Positions 1-10,276 of a DNA stretch of 64,000 nucleotides are shown in pieces (position 1 is the stretch's first letter; each line of letters opens with the position of its first letter). The translations under genes were made by a program, and so were the position numbers. Origin of the DNA: Hydnum rufescens UP504. Taxonomy: Eukaryota; Basidiomycota; Agaricomycetes; Cantharellales; Hydnaceae. Under the pieces are notes generated by a model. That model did no database searches and was not told where the DNA came from. It saw only the letters and a list, made by a program, of their open reading frames with translations. Where the stretch lies: the NCBI GenBank assembly GCA_014904985.1, contig MU128935.1, positions 143,495-207,494 of the forward strand. The letters are read 5' to 3'.

Positions 1-1147
1 CCCCGAGTGTGGTCCCCACACAGGCCCAAGCGTGCTGGGAGAACACCAAGCCTGTCCGATGCGGGGGAATCTCTCTCTTTTTTTCGACTTTGACTTTCCC
101 TTCGGATGTCGTTCCTTTGGTGGCAACCTCGGCATGGCTTTAGATGCCACACTTGATGTCCTGCAAAAGAAACTAGATCTCCCGCTCATCGCGAAGTGGG
201 TGGATGACATTGTCCCTATCCGCACCCCGTCTTCTACCTTGAATGGCACTCACTCCCATTCTGTCTCCTTTGACGACTTCTTGCTCGAAATCTGCTCATT
301 TGGCTCGCCTATCGCCAAGGATAAAAACTATGATTTTTCTCCCACTGTCCTCTTTATCGGCTTCTCATGCGACTTCGATAACAAAGTGGTGTCCCTCCCA
401 GAACACAAACGTGAGAAATTCCTGAAACGTACCCAAGATTGGCTTGTGCATAGCGACTCCGGGGGTGTCTCCCAGTCCGAGACTGAAAAATAGTCGGGAG
501 CTTGGAGCACATATGCTCAGTTCACCGACATGGCCGGTCCTTCCTCGCTCCGGCTTACGCCTTCTTGAAATCCTTCTCATCAACAAATCGGTTTGTGACT
601 CGGCATCCACCTCGTGACGTGATCGCGGATATGAAGACATGGACTGCCATCCTCTCGATTCCTGATGCCTCGCGCTCTCTTGCTAGCCGACCAACAATTG
701 ACATTGATATCTGGGTAGACGCATGCACTAGCTGGGGGATAGCAATTGTCGTTGGCTCACTGTGGCGAGCATGGAAGTTTAAGGCAGGTTGGAAGTCTAA
801 TCGTCGCGATATCGGCTGGGCAGAGAGCGCGACAATCGAACTCGCAGCACTAGAGATATATGCTCGTGGTCACCAGAACTGCGTCGTGATTGTTCGCTCA
901 GACAACCAGGGCTCAATTGGTCAATTCTGGAAAGGCCGAGGTCGCAACCCCGAATCCAACTTGTGTATAAGACGCGCCACTGAAATGTATATGCGCAATT
1001 TCATGACATCCAACCTCGTATGTCTGTTCTGCGGAGAATCGAGCTGATGCACCGTCGCGTGGACGGGATTTGCATGCCGAGCACAAACTCCACCACTCCT
1101 TTGAGACGCCCAAGGCGCTCCGTGATTTACTCACTAATGTCGATTAG
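1..1147 (+). pseudogene. Reverse transcriptase plus RNase H part of YR retroelement, frameshifted
   Basis: The first segment (to about 493) has the RT palm motif KWVDDIVPIR, a V-D-D version of the usual Y-x-D-D box, followed by a connection region with FIGFSCDFDNKVVSLPE. A frame break near 490 leads into GSLEHICSVHRHGR and then an RNase H domain. Its acidic residues are visible in DIDIWVDACTSWG, ATIELAALE and VIVRSDNQGSIG. After another frame break near 1043 the domain ends in ADAPSRGRDLHAEH, the usual tail of this RNase H type, with a stop at 1145-1147. The N-terminal RT fingers lie outside the window. Confidence 0.75.
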
Positions 1148-1366
1148 AAACACTCAAAATGACACTTCGCCAGCATGTGCTGACGAGACTCTTGATCAGG
1201 GGCATACTCCGATTTCTGCTGGCAGCAGATCTCAGAGCATTCCACCACGCCCTGACGAGTTGTCAAAAACCCCTCCCCGCCACCACCTCTTCCATTCTCA
1301 TTTTTCATTTGTCTGCCCCCGCCGTCCCTGCCCCCTCCTGCCCCACTCCCTCTATCATTCTTCCCC

Positions 1367-2637
1367 TTGATTCCTCCTTCCATTCCAGTTTCACGTAGTG
1401 ATGTGGTTTCATCGAAGTTGGTCTCCCTCGCTTCTGTGAATCCAGACCTTGTTACCCTCTTCCCTAGAATTATTGGTGCCCCCGCGGGGCGATCACTCCG
1501 TGGAGATATGCGTCGTCTGCTCCCTCATCCAAATAGACCCGCTGTGCAAGCCCATGAGCGTATGTTTTTTTGGGTCGCTGAATCTTCTCTTGCAATACGT
1601 CGCAGTCTTGTTGCTAAGACCACCCCTTCCTCGTTATCTCATTACGACACTAGCCTCCGTGCCATCTGGTCTCATGACACAAAAGTTGGATACGGTTCAG
1701 CAATTCTGGACTGGATTCTCTGGTGCGATGATGGGCACGTCCCAGAACACCTTCGGCTTCCGGTGGATGAGCAAATGTTTCGCCTCTTCATTGCATCCAA
1801 GATTGCAAAGGACGGTAAATCTAAGATTTCTGGGACCTTCTCTGGAATTCGCGCTTGGCATATCGCACAAGGGCTCCCATGGATGCTCGGTGACGATCCC
1901 CTCACAATGGGTTTCAAAAAGGCCGTCATCTCCAAAGCCCCAGCTTCGACCTCTTTGCCACCCCGTCCTCCTATTCGTCTCGCTCACTTAGAAGTTCTCC
2001 ATCGCTGCCTGGACCTCAACCTCCCCTCCGATACCGCCTTTTTTGCCATTGCATGCTGTGCTTCTGGGGAGTATGCCGATTAGGAGAACTCGTCTTGCCG
2101 TCTGAGTTATCTGATCCCGAATCCGAACACCGTGTTCGTCGCGACTGCAATCTATCCTTCTCCTTTGACAACTCAGACCCCCCCATGGAGCCTTCTGGGG
2201 CCATCTGGCACATCCCCTGGACCAAAACAAGTGGTGCTGCAGGCGCCGATATTGTTATCTCTGACCACAAGGACCCTCCCACTGTATCCCCAACAAGAGC
2301 CCTCCATCGACACATGCTTACGTCGTCATCCTTGCCCCCCGATGCTCCGCTATTCGCTTATGCCGATCCAAGTGCTCCTAGCGGATGGCGGCCTTCGACT
2401 CGCAGATCTTTCATCTCCAGGTGTGAGGTAATCTGGAAAGCCGAAAACTTAGGCATATGTAGCGGTCATAGTTTCCGAATTGGAGGTACGACGGAACTGC
2501 TGAAGCGGGGTCTATCACACGAGTGGGTCAAGACCCAAGGACGATGGAAATCCGATGCATTTGAAAGATATATTCGCGATACTCCCGAGATCCTTAGTTT
2601 AGAGTTGGCTCGCCTAGCTAGCACAAGAAATGTTTGA
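1367..2637 (+). pseudogene. Tyrosine recombinase of YR retroelement, one frameshift
   Basis: Two overlapping frames (1367-2083 and 2053-2637) together make one tyrosine recombinase; a single indel near 2060 splits them. The catalytic set can be seen: the first Arg in CRLGELVLPSE, a lysine candidate in WTKTSGAAG, the H-x-x-R box in GHSFRIGGTTELL, and the nucleophilic Tyr in FERYIRDTPE. The N-terminal half carries a SAM-like core-binding region. The true start is unclear; an in-frame ATG at 1367 is used here. Family knowledge: this enzyme integrates circular cDNA without target-site duplication. The intact catalytic residues suggest that the copy decayed recently or that the break is a sequence error. 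Confidence 0.75.
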
Positions 2638-2707
2638 TCCTCCTCCTTTCATATCTCACCCGTGATTCCCGCATGGGGGTGATAGCCCTGCCACTCGGCC
2701 TTCATGT

Positions 2708-2751
2708 CAAGACTATGGCGGCCCTCCAGGGTGGTGGGTGGCATAGTCTTG
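2708..2751. repeat. Perfect 10-bp inverted repeat 3' of the recombinase
   Basis: CAAGACTATG at 2708-2717 is the exact reverse complement of CATAGTCTTG at 2742-2751, leaving a 24-base loop. It can form a hairpin and lies in the 3' flank of the retroelement. Confidence 0.6.
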
Positions 2752-2774
2752 CCTCTCAATTTCTCGCGCGCTCC

Positions 2775-2899
2775 GAAGTTGCCTTAGCGGTTCCCAGAGT
2801 AAGGGGCTGCAGCTACCTGCTAGCTCCCTTTCTCCATTCCATGTTCTCTCCGCTTGGAATGCGGTTGATCACGTAATCTCAGACCGCTAAGGCGACTTC
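2775..2899. repeat. 17-bp inverted repeat, possible element terminus
   Basis: GAAGTTGCCTTAGCGGT (2775-2791) and ACCGCTAAGGCGACTTC (2883-2899) are reverse complements at 16 of 17 positions. They may be part of the inverted terminal or internal complementary sequence of the YR retroelement. A chance origin is unlikely at this length, but the role is inference. Confidence 0.55.
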
Positions 2900-2900
2900 C

Positions 2901-3577
2901 ACTTGCATGAGACGAGACCTGAAGTCTCACAACATTGAACGTGAATTTCAGTGCAGATTGCTAAAATCCCAATCCTTGACTAACCCCCAATCAAGCTGGA
3001 ATTCCAGTCCGTGCATATTTAGCTTATCTGGCAGTACAGTACCTCTTTTCTCACGATCCATCCCTTGCTGAATCGAATTTCTCCAGGGTCGTCCTATGAT
3101 TGAACCGTCAGTCAGTCGACGTTACGAGTTTGGATCCCGGGCTTGTCGGAGAGACGGTGTTTTGACTGTTCCTCCGACGCCGCTCCATTGTATAGCACCA
3201 GTTCTCCTTCAGAGCCAGAGTCCCTGTACTCCCAGTGTTCCAGAACGACTCAAGTGGTAAACATTCCAGGACTCTACCATCGGTGCAATCACGTATATCG
3301 TGACTGCGCTGATACACATAATTTCCTGATGCTCGTTGCACCCTACGCGAGTGCGGGATCGTAACGGGGCTAGAGAGATTCTATACTAGGAGCTGTGAAT
3401 TGTTCGTGGAGCTAATAATTCAGGACTCCTAAAAGTCACAATCAACATTCATTAGCCTATTGCTCACAAGAATGCATGCACGCCGGGTTGTGCTAGTATG
3501 AAATTGGAGTGTGCTGGGCTGGCTACGACATACACCAGGTAGATGCGAGTGAGCAGTGAAATCTAAAGCGCATTTTC
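2901..3577. other. Intergenic stretch, no gene seen
   Basis: Only short, unconvincing reading frames occur here. The stretch separates the retroelement from the 3' end of the ADAL gene and should contain that gene's 3' UTR. Confidence 0.5.
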
Positions 3578-4878
3578 TCAGAAGCGGCACTGGAGACCTC
3601 GAGCTGCAATTGCGCTGATTTGATCCTCTGAAAACCCGAAGCCCAAAGGCGGCGCAGCCAGGAGTAGTGCGTACTCAGCAAGGAGTGTTGTGCGGAACGG
3701 AAGTGTGTCATCGGTCTGGGCGAATATTGCGAGATGTCAAAACGAAAGAAAAAGAAAAAGAAAAAAGTACGCATGATATACACCCACACATATCACCACT
3801 GGATTCTCTGTTTTAAGCCAAGAATTCAAGGGATGATCTCTATGGAGGAAACGGTCTTGCAACTAGATGGATAAGACGTCTAGCAAGGGTACAACTCTCA
3901 TCGTATGATAAAGTTCGTGCGACTCACAGCAAATTTGAAGAGACGCAAATTTCGATGCCCATCTTCTCCCGAGCCACAATGTTTTCGCGAGTGTTTGTCG
4001 AGAAATGTAGCATGGCCTAATCGAGAAGGCTGCCAGTCCAATATAGTGGCCGTGTCTTCCGCCGTATTTTCGGGCGTCTGGGGCCACTTGAAGATGAGTC
4101 TTCTAAGAAAATTCCGCTAGGATGCGGGGGAAATACCTCAGCAATATGAACAGTGATACCTAAGGCAGCTTGCTTGGCGCGTTGCATTATAGATCTAAAG
4201 GCTCCCATGTCCCCTTTCTTTTGTGCGCCACTCGTTCAGAGATTCGTGCGGTGCGACGTAGGAGAAAAAGTGAAAGGGAACGAACATGGGGATCACCACA
4301 GAGATCAACGCCGACTACAGGTTTGCCTTCTGATCTGAGAAGAAGAGCTAGTTCCACGCATTCTTCGGCAATTTTGGGATGCATGCGTCGATCGATGCTG
4401 ACGATCAGAGCCGCGGCGCCTTCACGCTTGGAAACTTCTCCAAGAACCGCTTCAAGATATTGACGTCGTGACATACTGGGTGTTTCCCGAGGCGTGGTCC
4501 GTAATTCTATGTAGGTGCATTGGGGGGCTGGCCGTCGACCGAGGCCAAGAAGGAATCGAGGACAGCTGAAGTGGCAACGCTGATTGCGTCTGGGGTGGAA
4601 GTAATATGGTATATCGCGGGAAATAGAGGGAAAAAGTCCCCGATGGCGTCAATATTCACCCCAGCTTGGAGGACAGCAAGCCCCTTCTTGATGGTATCAA
4701 GGGTGTCTTCGGATCCGTCCAACTCGCGAGCCAAATCCTGTAAGCATGAAAGAGGGATACATCCATTGAGGTGGGCATGCAGCTCAGCCTTTGGCAAGGA
4801 TTGAAGGAAAGAGATTTGAGACGAAGAGAGAGAAGCGAGAGCACGGCCTGATTGGCCATCGACATTGAGAATAGACAT
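3578..4878 (-). CDS. Adenosine deaminase-like protein (ADAL, N6-methyl-AMP deaminase family)
   Basis: A metal-dependent amidohydrolase. ADAL enzymes deaminate N6-modified AMP to IMP; true adenosine deaminases share the fold. Seen in order: LPKAELHAHLNGC with the metal-binding H-x-H, YIELRTTPRET, GKPVVGVDLCGDP, GITVHIAE (metal His and neighbouring Glu), RLGHATFLD, IEICVSSNLLCKTV, and ICTDDTLPF with the catalytic Asp pair. Exons: 4878-4286, 4217-4137, 4077-3928, 3862-3788 and 3716-3578, all joined by GT..AG introns. The ATG at 4878 was chosen because it sits just before the conserved N-terminus, although the frame stays open upstream. Three single-base frame breaks are needed: in the G6 run 4522-4527, near 3985, and near 3833. 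Since all active-site residues survive, sequence errors are likelier than a pseudogene. Confidence 0.85.
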
Positions 4879-4962
4879 GACTGCAGTTAGAAGACAATTC
4901 CCACTCCTTTTGATATCACGATGCCATGGCCACCACCTCGGCAGGGTCCGAGCTTTGGCGTG
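4879..4962. promoter_or_regulatory. 84-bp shared promoter between ADAL and cyclophilin genes
   Basis: The two start codons (4878 on minus, 4963 on plus) are only 84 bases apart, so both genes must be driven from this short divergent region or from sequence inside each other's 5' end. No clear TATA box was seen. Confidence 0.55.
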
Positions 4963-6394
4963 ATGGTTCGCCCCCGTGTTTTTCTCGATTTCAGCGACCA
5001 GAATGAGCCTATGGGAAGGTTTGGAATAGATTACTCTCACCGTGTCGTCCTCCCCTAATTGCCCTCCTGCAGAGTTGTATTCGAGCTATTCACGGATCTC
5101 GCCCCAAAGACCTGCGAAAAGTGAGGCCCAACACAACACCGATAGGTGTTGTTCTGATGCGGCATAATTTCCAGCTTTCGTGCCCTAGCCACTGGGGAGA
5201 GGGGGATTTCCCCCGTCTCTCAGGTTCCATTGTCCTATGCGGGTAGCATCATCCACCGTTCCATTCCTGGTTTTATGATTCAGGGAGGAGGTTCGTTGTC
5301 TATCCCTCATCGAAATAGTATTTTCCTTGACTCGTCGCAGATTTTACGAAGAAAAATGGTAGTGGTGGGGAATCGATTTTCGGAGGCACGTTCGACGACG
5401 AGAATCTCTGATACTCCTATAGACTCTGAAGGGTGCGTCCTCACTAGTGGGCTTAATGTGTGTTGAGGGAACAAGGGCTTACACCCACGGACACTTTCAT
5501 CAGACTTTTGGTCATGGCAAACAGAGGGCCTAATACAAATGGCTCCCAGTTTTTCATATCCTTGAGGCCTTGTCCACATCTAAATGGAAAGCATGTAGCC
5601 TTTGGGCGCGTGGTAATCAGGTGAGACCTTTTTCAACTTCCCTTTCACAAGCCTTTGATATTTATTCTCTTTGCCTTCCTAGGCTACGAGGTCGTTACCA
5701 AAATTGCGGAGATGCCCACTGATGCTAAAGATCGTCCTCTCCGACCCATCATGGTATCTACTAGCGGCGAGCTCGAACTGCGAAGGAAGGCAGCCCCACC
5801 CAGAGCAGTGTCTCCAGAGCGCTCCAGGTCACAAAAGCGATCCGTTTCCTCCGATTCCAGGTCAACTTCCTCCGGGTCATCTGACAGACGAAGGAAAAAG
5901 AGATCACGATCATTTTCGACGTCTGAATCGGACCATCGCTCCATTTCTCGCTCTCCTTTTCGCGAGAAGCGAAAACGTTCTAGCAGGCGTGGGAGGGATT
6001 CTAAAAAGTCTAAGAAAGATCGTAAGAAATCCCCTGGCCTTGGTGTGGATAAACGCGATGCCTCCCCTGGTCCCCAACGAGCCCGAGAAGAGACTGAAGA
6101 GGAGTTGGATGCTAGGTAAGCTTAACTAATCATCGCTCAGGTGTCGCTTCCTCACTGTAGCCAACATGTGCTAGATTGGAACGAGAGGAGAATGAGCGTA
6201 TTGCCGAATTCAAGAAGAGGGAAGCAGCGCGTTTGCGAGAGAAGCTCAAGGCCGAAGCGGCCAGGAGCGAGGCTAATAGAGGTGTTAGATTTAAAGGCGA
6301 GAGTTCTTTCCTTTGTGTTTCCGCCATACTAACTCTGCTTCTCATAGGTCGCGGGACAATGAAATTCAGAGATCCTGAAATGAGAACTTATTGA
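4963..6394 (+). CDS. Peptidyl-prolyl isomerase, cyclophilin with C-terminal RS domain
   Basis: The N-terminal cyclophilin domain shows [69 protein letters not shown] and [13 protein letters not shown], with the usual catalytic Arg (in FHR/IHR) and the Phe/Gln of SQFF. It is followed by a long Arg/Ser-rich tail (roughly codons from 5760 to 6120) and a conserved end [12 protein letters not shown]-cyclophilins act in nuclear speckles on splicing factors. Exons: 4963-5018, 5073-5120, 5175-5290, 5341-5432, 5504-5620, from 5683, then two short 3' exons ending at the TGA before 6395. Two frame breaks are needed, one in the CTCT run near 5405-5410 and one missing G at the acceptor near 5682; both look like assembly indels. 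Confidence 0.85.
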
Positions 6395-6613
6395 CTTGTG
6401 CATTACCTGTGGTCTATGCCCAGTGCTGTATTTAGTGAGATATTTGCCTAATACCATGAAAAAATGACAAACATTAATGAGAACCGCCCGTCATATTGGA
6501 CTGACTGAAAGCAGTCGTCTCTTGTGTCGCATGGATGTAGGTGTTGGCCAATGAGAGAATTTTTGCATGACGCACGGCATGGAACTTGCCGCAAGAACCA
6601 TGTAATTTCCTAT

Positions 6614-7347
6614 ATGCGACGCACACCGCTTTCAGCATTGTCACAGTCCCTGTTCCCAAGGACAACCCCCTCCCTGTATTTATCTTGGGTGCCTTTAAGT
6701 GCCCCCACCGGTGGTGTAGGACCCTCTCGGCCCCATTCTTCCCTCGTACATGGATGTGTGCACAGCTCCACAGCCTATCCTGAAATATTACTGAGATCGA
6801 CGCGTCCTCATTACCGACACTCTCCAATTCGTGCTTTTACTACGACAATTCCGAGTCACAATTCCGAATCTGCATCTTCATCCTCTGCTGAAAATCAAGA
6901 TGAAAAGGAAACCCCAGAAGAGCCTCGCCTGTCTCTAACCTTCACGTGCACCGCTCCAATACCATCGTCTTCATCGGCATTGCCCCCATCCGGGGACTTG
7001 ACGGCAGGGCCGACTGTGGCCACCGACGTGTCTACGGCGACGAGTGCATGTAATCATCGGAGCACCCATACTTTCACGAAACGGGCATACGAACATGGTA
7101 TCGTAATAATTGCATGCCCTTCCTGTAACAGTCGGTATGTCCTTTTCTCAATGAGTATCGGATGGGGCGCTTATATCCAATTCTTGCAAGGCATCTTATA
7201 GCAGATAATCTGGGCTGGTTCAAGAATCAAGATGGCTCAGAGGGAGGACGAACAGTAGAAGATTTCGTGAGAGCCCAAGGGCAGCAAGTTACGCGTGGGA
7301 AGGTCGTCCAGGGAGCTGGCGGGAGTGTGGAAGTATTCGTTGAATAA
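6614..7347 (+). CDS. DNL-type zinc finger protein, mitochondrial Hsp70 escort (ZIM17/HEP1-like)
   Basis: The C-terminal half has the DNL core: RSTHTFTKRAYEHGIVIIACPSCNSR, then HLIADNLGWF after an intron (7137 to about 7189), then a short acidic tail. These proteins keep mitochondrial Hsp70 soluble and support import and Fe-S assembly. The ATG at 6614 gives an Arg/Ser/Leu-rich N-terminus (MRRTPLSALSQSLF) fit for a mitochondrial presequence, and so is preferred over a more upstream start. Oddity: the first zinc knuckle, normally C-x2-C, is C-x33-C here, with a Ser/Thr/Pro-rich insert between LTFTC and ACNHR. That may be a lineage insertion or an unrecognised in-frame intron. Confidence 0.8.
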
Positions 7348-7507
7348 CATCGCAGCTGTTGTGAGCGTAATGTTGCTGAATGTGACAGGTTCCATGCAGT
7401 ATTACAAATACATGAGCTTCCCAGTCGCGCAGCCAGTTCGCATCGAGTGCTATCTATTAGGCGTATACAGAAAACATAGTCGGATGGACGAGCGTGAGAG
7501 GGGTCAG

Positions 7508-8272
7508 TTAAGCAGTCGCCGCTGCAGTGGGGCTGGGGGCCACTGGGGGAATGATCTGGTTCTTCTCAAGCACGTCCTCCAGTTCGCCCGATTGGTGCAC
7601 TAGCAGATTCCCAATTCCCATCAATATCCAGTCATGGTAAGAGGATACTTCCATTACTCACTGCCTAGAAGGATATCGCACCCCCCGACGAATTCACCAT
7701 TCAAATATATCTGAGGCACGGTGGGCCAGTCCCTAGTTAGATGCAACATAGGATACAGACACACTTTAGCCTTTAGATATTCCGTGAGATATCCCCATAG
7801 ATGTGACGTACGAATATTCCTTTATTCCACTCCGAAGTTCAGCATCCTCGAGCACATTATACGTCTGCATCTTCTCCCTCGGAACACCATGTATGTCGAG
7901 TACCTGCACAACTGCGCGCGAGAATCCGCATTGGGGTGACATCGGGCGTACCCTTCATGAAGAGTACTACAGGCTTGGCTTTTACTGCCTTAATAAGCAT
8001 AAATACGCCCGCAATGAACCACAATCACCCATAGGACACTAAATATAAAGACTGACTAAATCGATTTTAGAGCGGGCGTCCTCCTGAAAGCCATCGTACG
8101 CCAAGGATCCCAGAGTTGCGAGCGACAGAAGATGACAAAGCTGCAGGGCGCAGGCTCAATGTTGTCGTCGTCCGGATCTACCAAGGTGCCAACGTGCTTA
8201 CTTCATGACCCAGCTAGGGCAACCCCATAGAATTGGACGCACAGACGAACGGAGTACAGAAATAAAGGCCAT
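7508..8272 (-). CDS. GRX5: Monothiol glutaredoxin, mitochondrial (GRX5-like)
   Basis: A CGFS-type glutaredoxin; this class passes Fe-S clusters from the mitochondrial scaffold to acceptors. Seen: [32 protein letters not shown] with the active Cys, [20 protein letters not shown] (the cis-Pro TVP loop and GG-C-D glutathione site), and [13 protein letters not shown]. The last intron splits the Met codon of [11 protein letters not shown]. The tail is Ala/Pro-rich. The N-terminus is uncertain: an ATG at 8272 opens an Arg-rich segment, and [15 protein letters not shown] downstream also resembles a presequence. Frame breaks near 7937 (before PQCGFS) and 8083 need one-base indels. It converges on the ZIM17 gene, with 160 bases between the stops. 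Confidence 0.85.
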
Positions 8273-9309
8273 AGTGGTTTAAGTTGGCGTTGCTTCGGGC
8301 CCGGAGATTTGCGCGTCGGGGGGACTTGGGGGCATCCGCATCCGCGCGTCGAAATAAAGTCTGTTCCGCTTTTTCTTCTCATCCCCCCCTTTGAGCCCTA
8401 CTGTATTATTTCTTGCAGTATGATTATGGGACTCGCTCAACAATACACAAAATGCATGCCATATCGTCATAGGTCCCAGGCACAGTACCTCACAAAGCAC
8501 ACCTCGTCCCCATGTCTCAGGTCGTCTCGCTCCAAGCACGCATGCAATCTGGTTCGGAAATGGAAAGAATCTAAACCGGTATACAATTGGATAGTTGGTT
8601 CCCGTGAAATCTGACTTGCAGAATACATATCGACCCGGTGCGTACGTTGAACACGGCACACTTTCAGTAGAAAACGGCACTAGAGAGCAGTTAGTGCGCT
8701 GGGAAGGTCAGCACATATGGGGAAGAGACTGGATGGAGTTAAAGCACGAGGAATGGCAAATGCGAATCTCTATTTTAGTACACGAAGATGGTAGTCCCAC
8801 CAGCGTTCAAGATACATAGTCAAGCCCAGCTATAGCAAATCCCACGCATGAATCGCGTACTTTCTGATCCTTAAGCTGGCACGCTATTTGCAAAAGGAGA
8901 GTTAGTGCATACGTGCTGATAGCCGAAGTGAAGAATGAGTTTCAGGCAAAAAAACAAAATATCCGCAAGGACCCATGGGCCTTGGAAGTCTAACATGTAT
9001 GGTATTGCAAGCATCATGTGGGGGAGAGAATAGAGGGGCGCAAGGAAGGATAGATACTAACCGAGAAAAAAAAAACCTCAAAATCGGGAAGCAAGGCATC
9101 GGGAAACTCCGCTCGGAGCTTTCCCTTCAAATACAATTTCTGAGAGGCCATTCTTGTCCATTGGGAATGGTTTGCTTGGTTTGAGACTTGCTATATGTGA
9201 GAAACAATAATGACATTGCCAAACGACCAGAAATCGGAGCGATCGCCTCGAATTACATAATCCTATAAATCCCATTGCAATCGAGTCGGAATTATCCTTC
9301 AGGTGTGGA
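8273..9309. other. Stretch without recognisable gene
   Basis: Open frames of up to 133 codons occur on the minus strand (8279-8680) but show no domain, no splice continuity and no conserved-looking motif. The stretch should contain the GRX5 promoter and the 5' region of the small gene at 9310. Confidence 0.45.
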
Positions 9310-10042
9310 ATGCCGCCGTTCCGTGGACCCTCACATCTCACTGGTGCGCAGACACCGAAGAAACGTAGGCCAGGAGGACGTGTCACTCGTGCCGATGCAT
9401 TTGGAGGCGGCAGATCTAGTGGACGGACATTGAATGAGGATCTCGACGCAGACGTGGACTTGAATGATGAGGACCGTAAGAAGGGCACTGGGTATGGAAA
9501 GCGCGCTAGCAGGTTCGACTCCTCTCATTTTGGCTCGGGAGTTAGTCTCACCCTGATCATCAAGTCACCGTGCCAAAGAGGAGAGGGCTGGTGCTGCAGA
9601 ACGACGGGTGAAGCAGAGTCAGCAAAAGCTCGAACCCGATCCAGGTGTCGAACAATTCATTCCCCAGACGGTTGTCGAACACGATGATCGCGACACTACA
9701 GCTGAGCCTGTTGATCGACACAAACGAAAAAGATTGGACGACCATCAGCAAAGAAATGAAGGAGACGGTCCCCTTGACCACAACGACGTACACGCGACAC
9801 CGTCCAATGATAATCCAATCTTACCTGAGAAGGACGTGAAGATGGCGTCCGTGGAGTCTTCGTCATTTTCTTCCAACGGCCCTCCCCCTCTTCCTGCTTA
9901 TAGGGGAAATCGACAAGGAACACTTGCGACTGAAGTTGCCAAAGAAATGGATCGGAGAAAGAAAGAGGCGATCGGTCTGGATCAGGCGCGCACTCTTGGG
10001 CGTGCTCCAGCTAGTGGCTTGTATTCCATTCATTCGACATGA
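9310..10042 (+). CDS. Hypothetical protein, charged and low complexity
   Basis: I do not recognise this protein. It starts at ATG 9310 (MPPFRGPSHLTGAQTPKKRR), contains a Lys/Arg/Gly-rich head, then an acidic run with DADVDLNDEDRKKGTG. After a 41-base intron candidate (from about 9541 to 9581) it runs through a Gln/Glu-rich middle to ASGLYSIHST at 10042. The join after SSHFGSG to ERAGAAERRV keeps phase. Basic N-terminal clusters suggest a nuclear protein, which is inference only. It is about 230 residues and mostly predicted to be disordered. It converges with the SEC14-like gene. Confidence 0.5.
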
Positions 10043-10276
10043 ATGATAAGCCCCTCGGTGTTGACTGTGTAGATGATGCTGATATGATGAAATTCTGTCT
10101 CTGTTGACCCCATGTAAGTACGCCATCCCTGGCGTGTGCGTCCCAGAGACAGTCTAGAGTTTACGGCCTCCTAGGGAACACAAACTTACTACTCGCTATC
10201 GCCTGCCATGGATTGTATTGGACCGCTGCCAGATCCAGGGTATCCATAGTGTTACGTGTAGTCTACCATCCTACCA

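Larger units (their letters stand above)
1..2900 (+). mobile_element. Decayed tyrosine-recombinase retrotransposon (DIRS/Ngaro type), left end outside window
   Basis: The order reverse transcriptase, RNase H, tyrosine recombinase on one strand, without a DDE integrase or a visible LTR, is the hallmark of the DIRS/Ngaro group of retroelements, which integrate with a tyrosine recombinase. The RT is cut by the window start. All three coding parts carry frame breaks (near 490, 1043 and 2060), so this copy is not expected to work. Downstream of the recombinase lie two inverted repeats (2708-2751 and 2775-2899), which may belong to the complementary terminal structures of these elements. The 3' limit is inferred from those repeats and is uncertain. 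I saw no methyltransferase domain, but this is only the 3' part of the element. Confidence 0.8.

Noticed and set aside
4507..5040. Longer ADAL start at 5040
   Set aside because: The upstream extension overlaps the first exon of the divergent cyclophilin gene and has no family similarity; the ATG at 4878 sits at the expected distance from the conserved HAHL motif.
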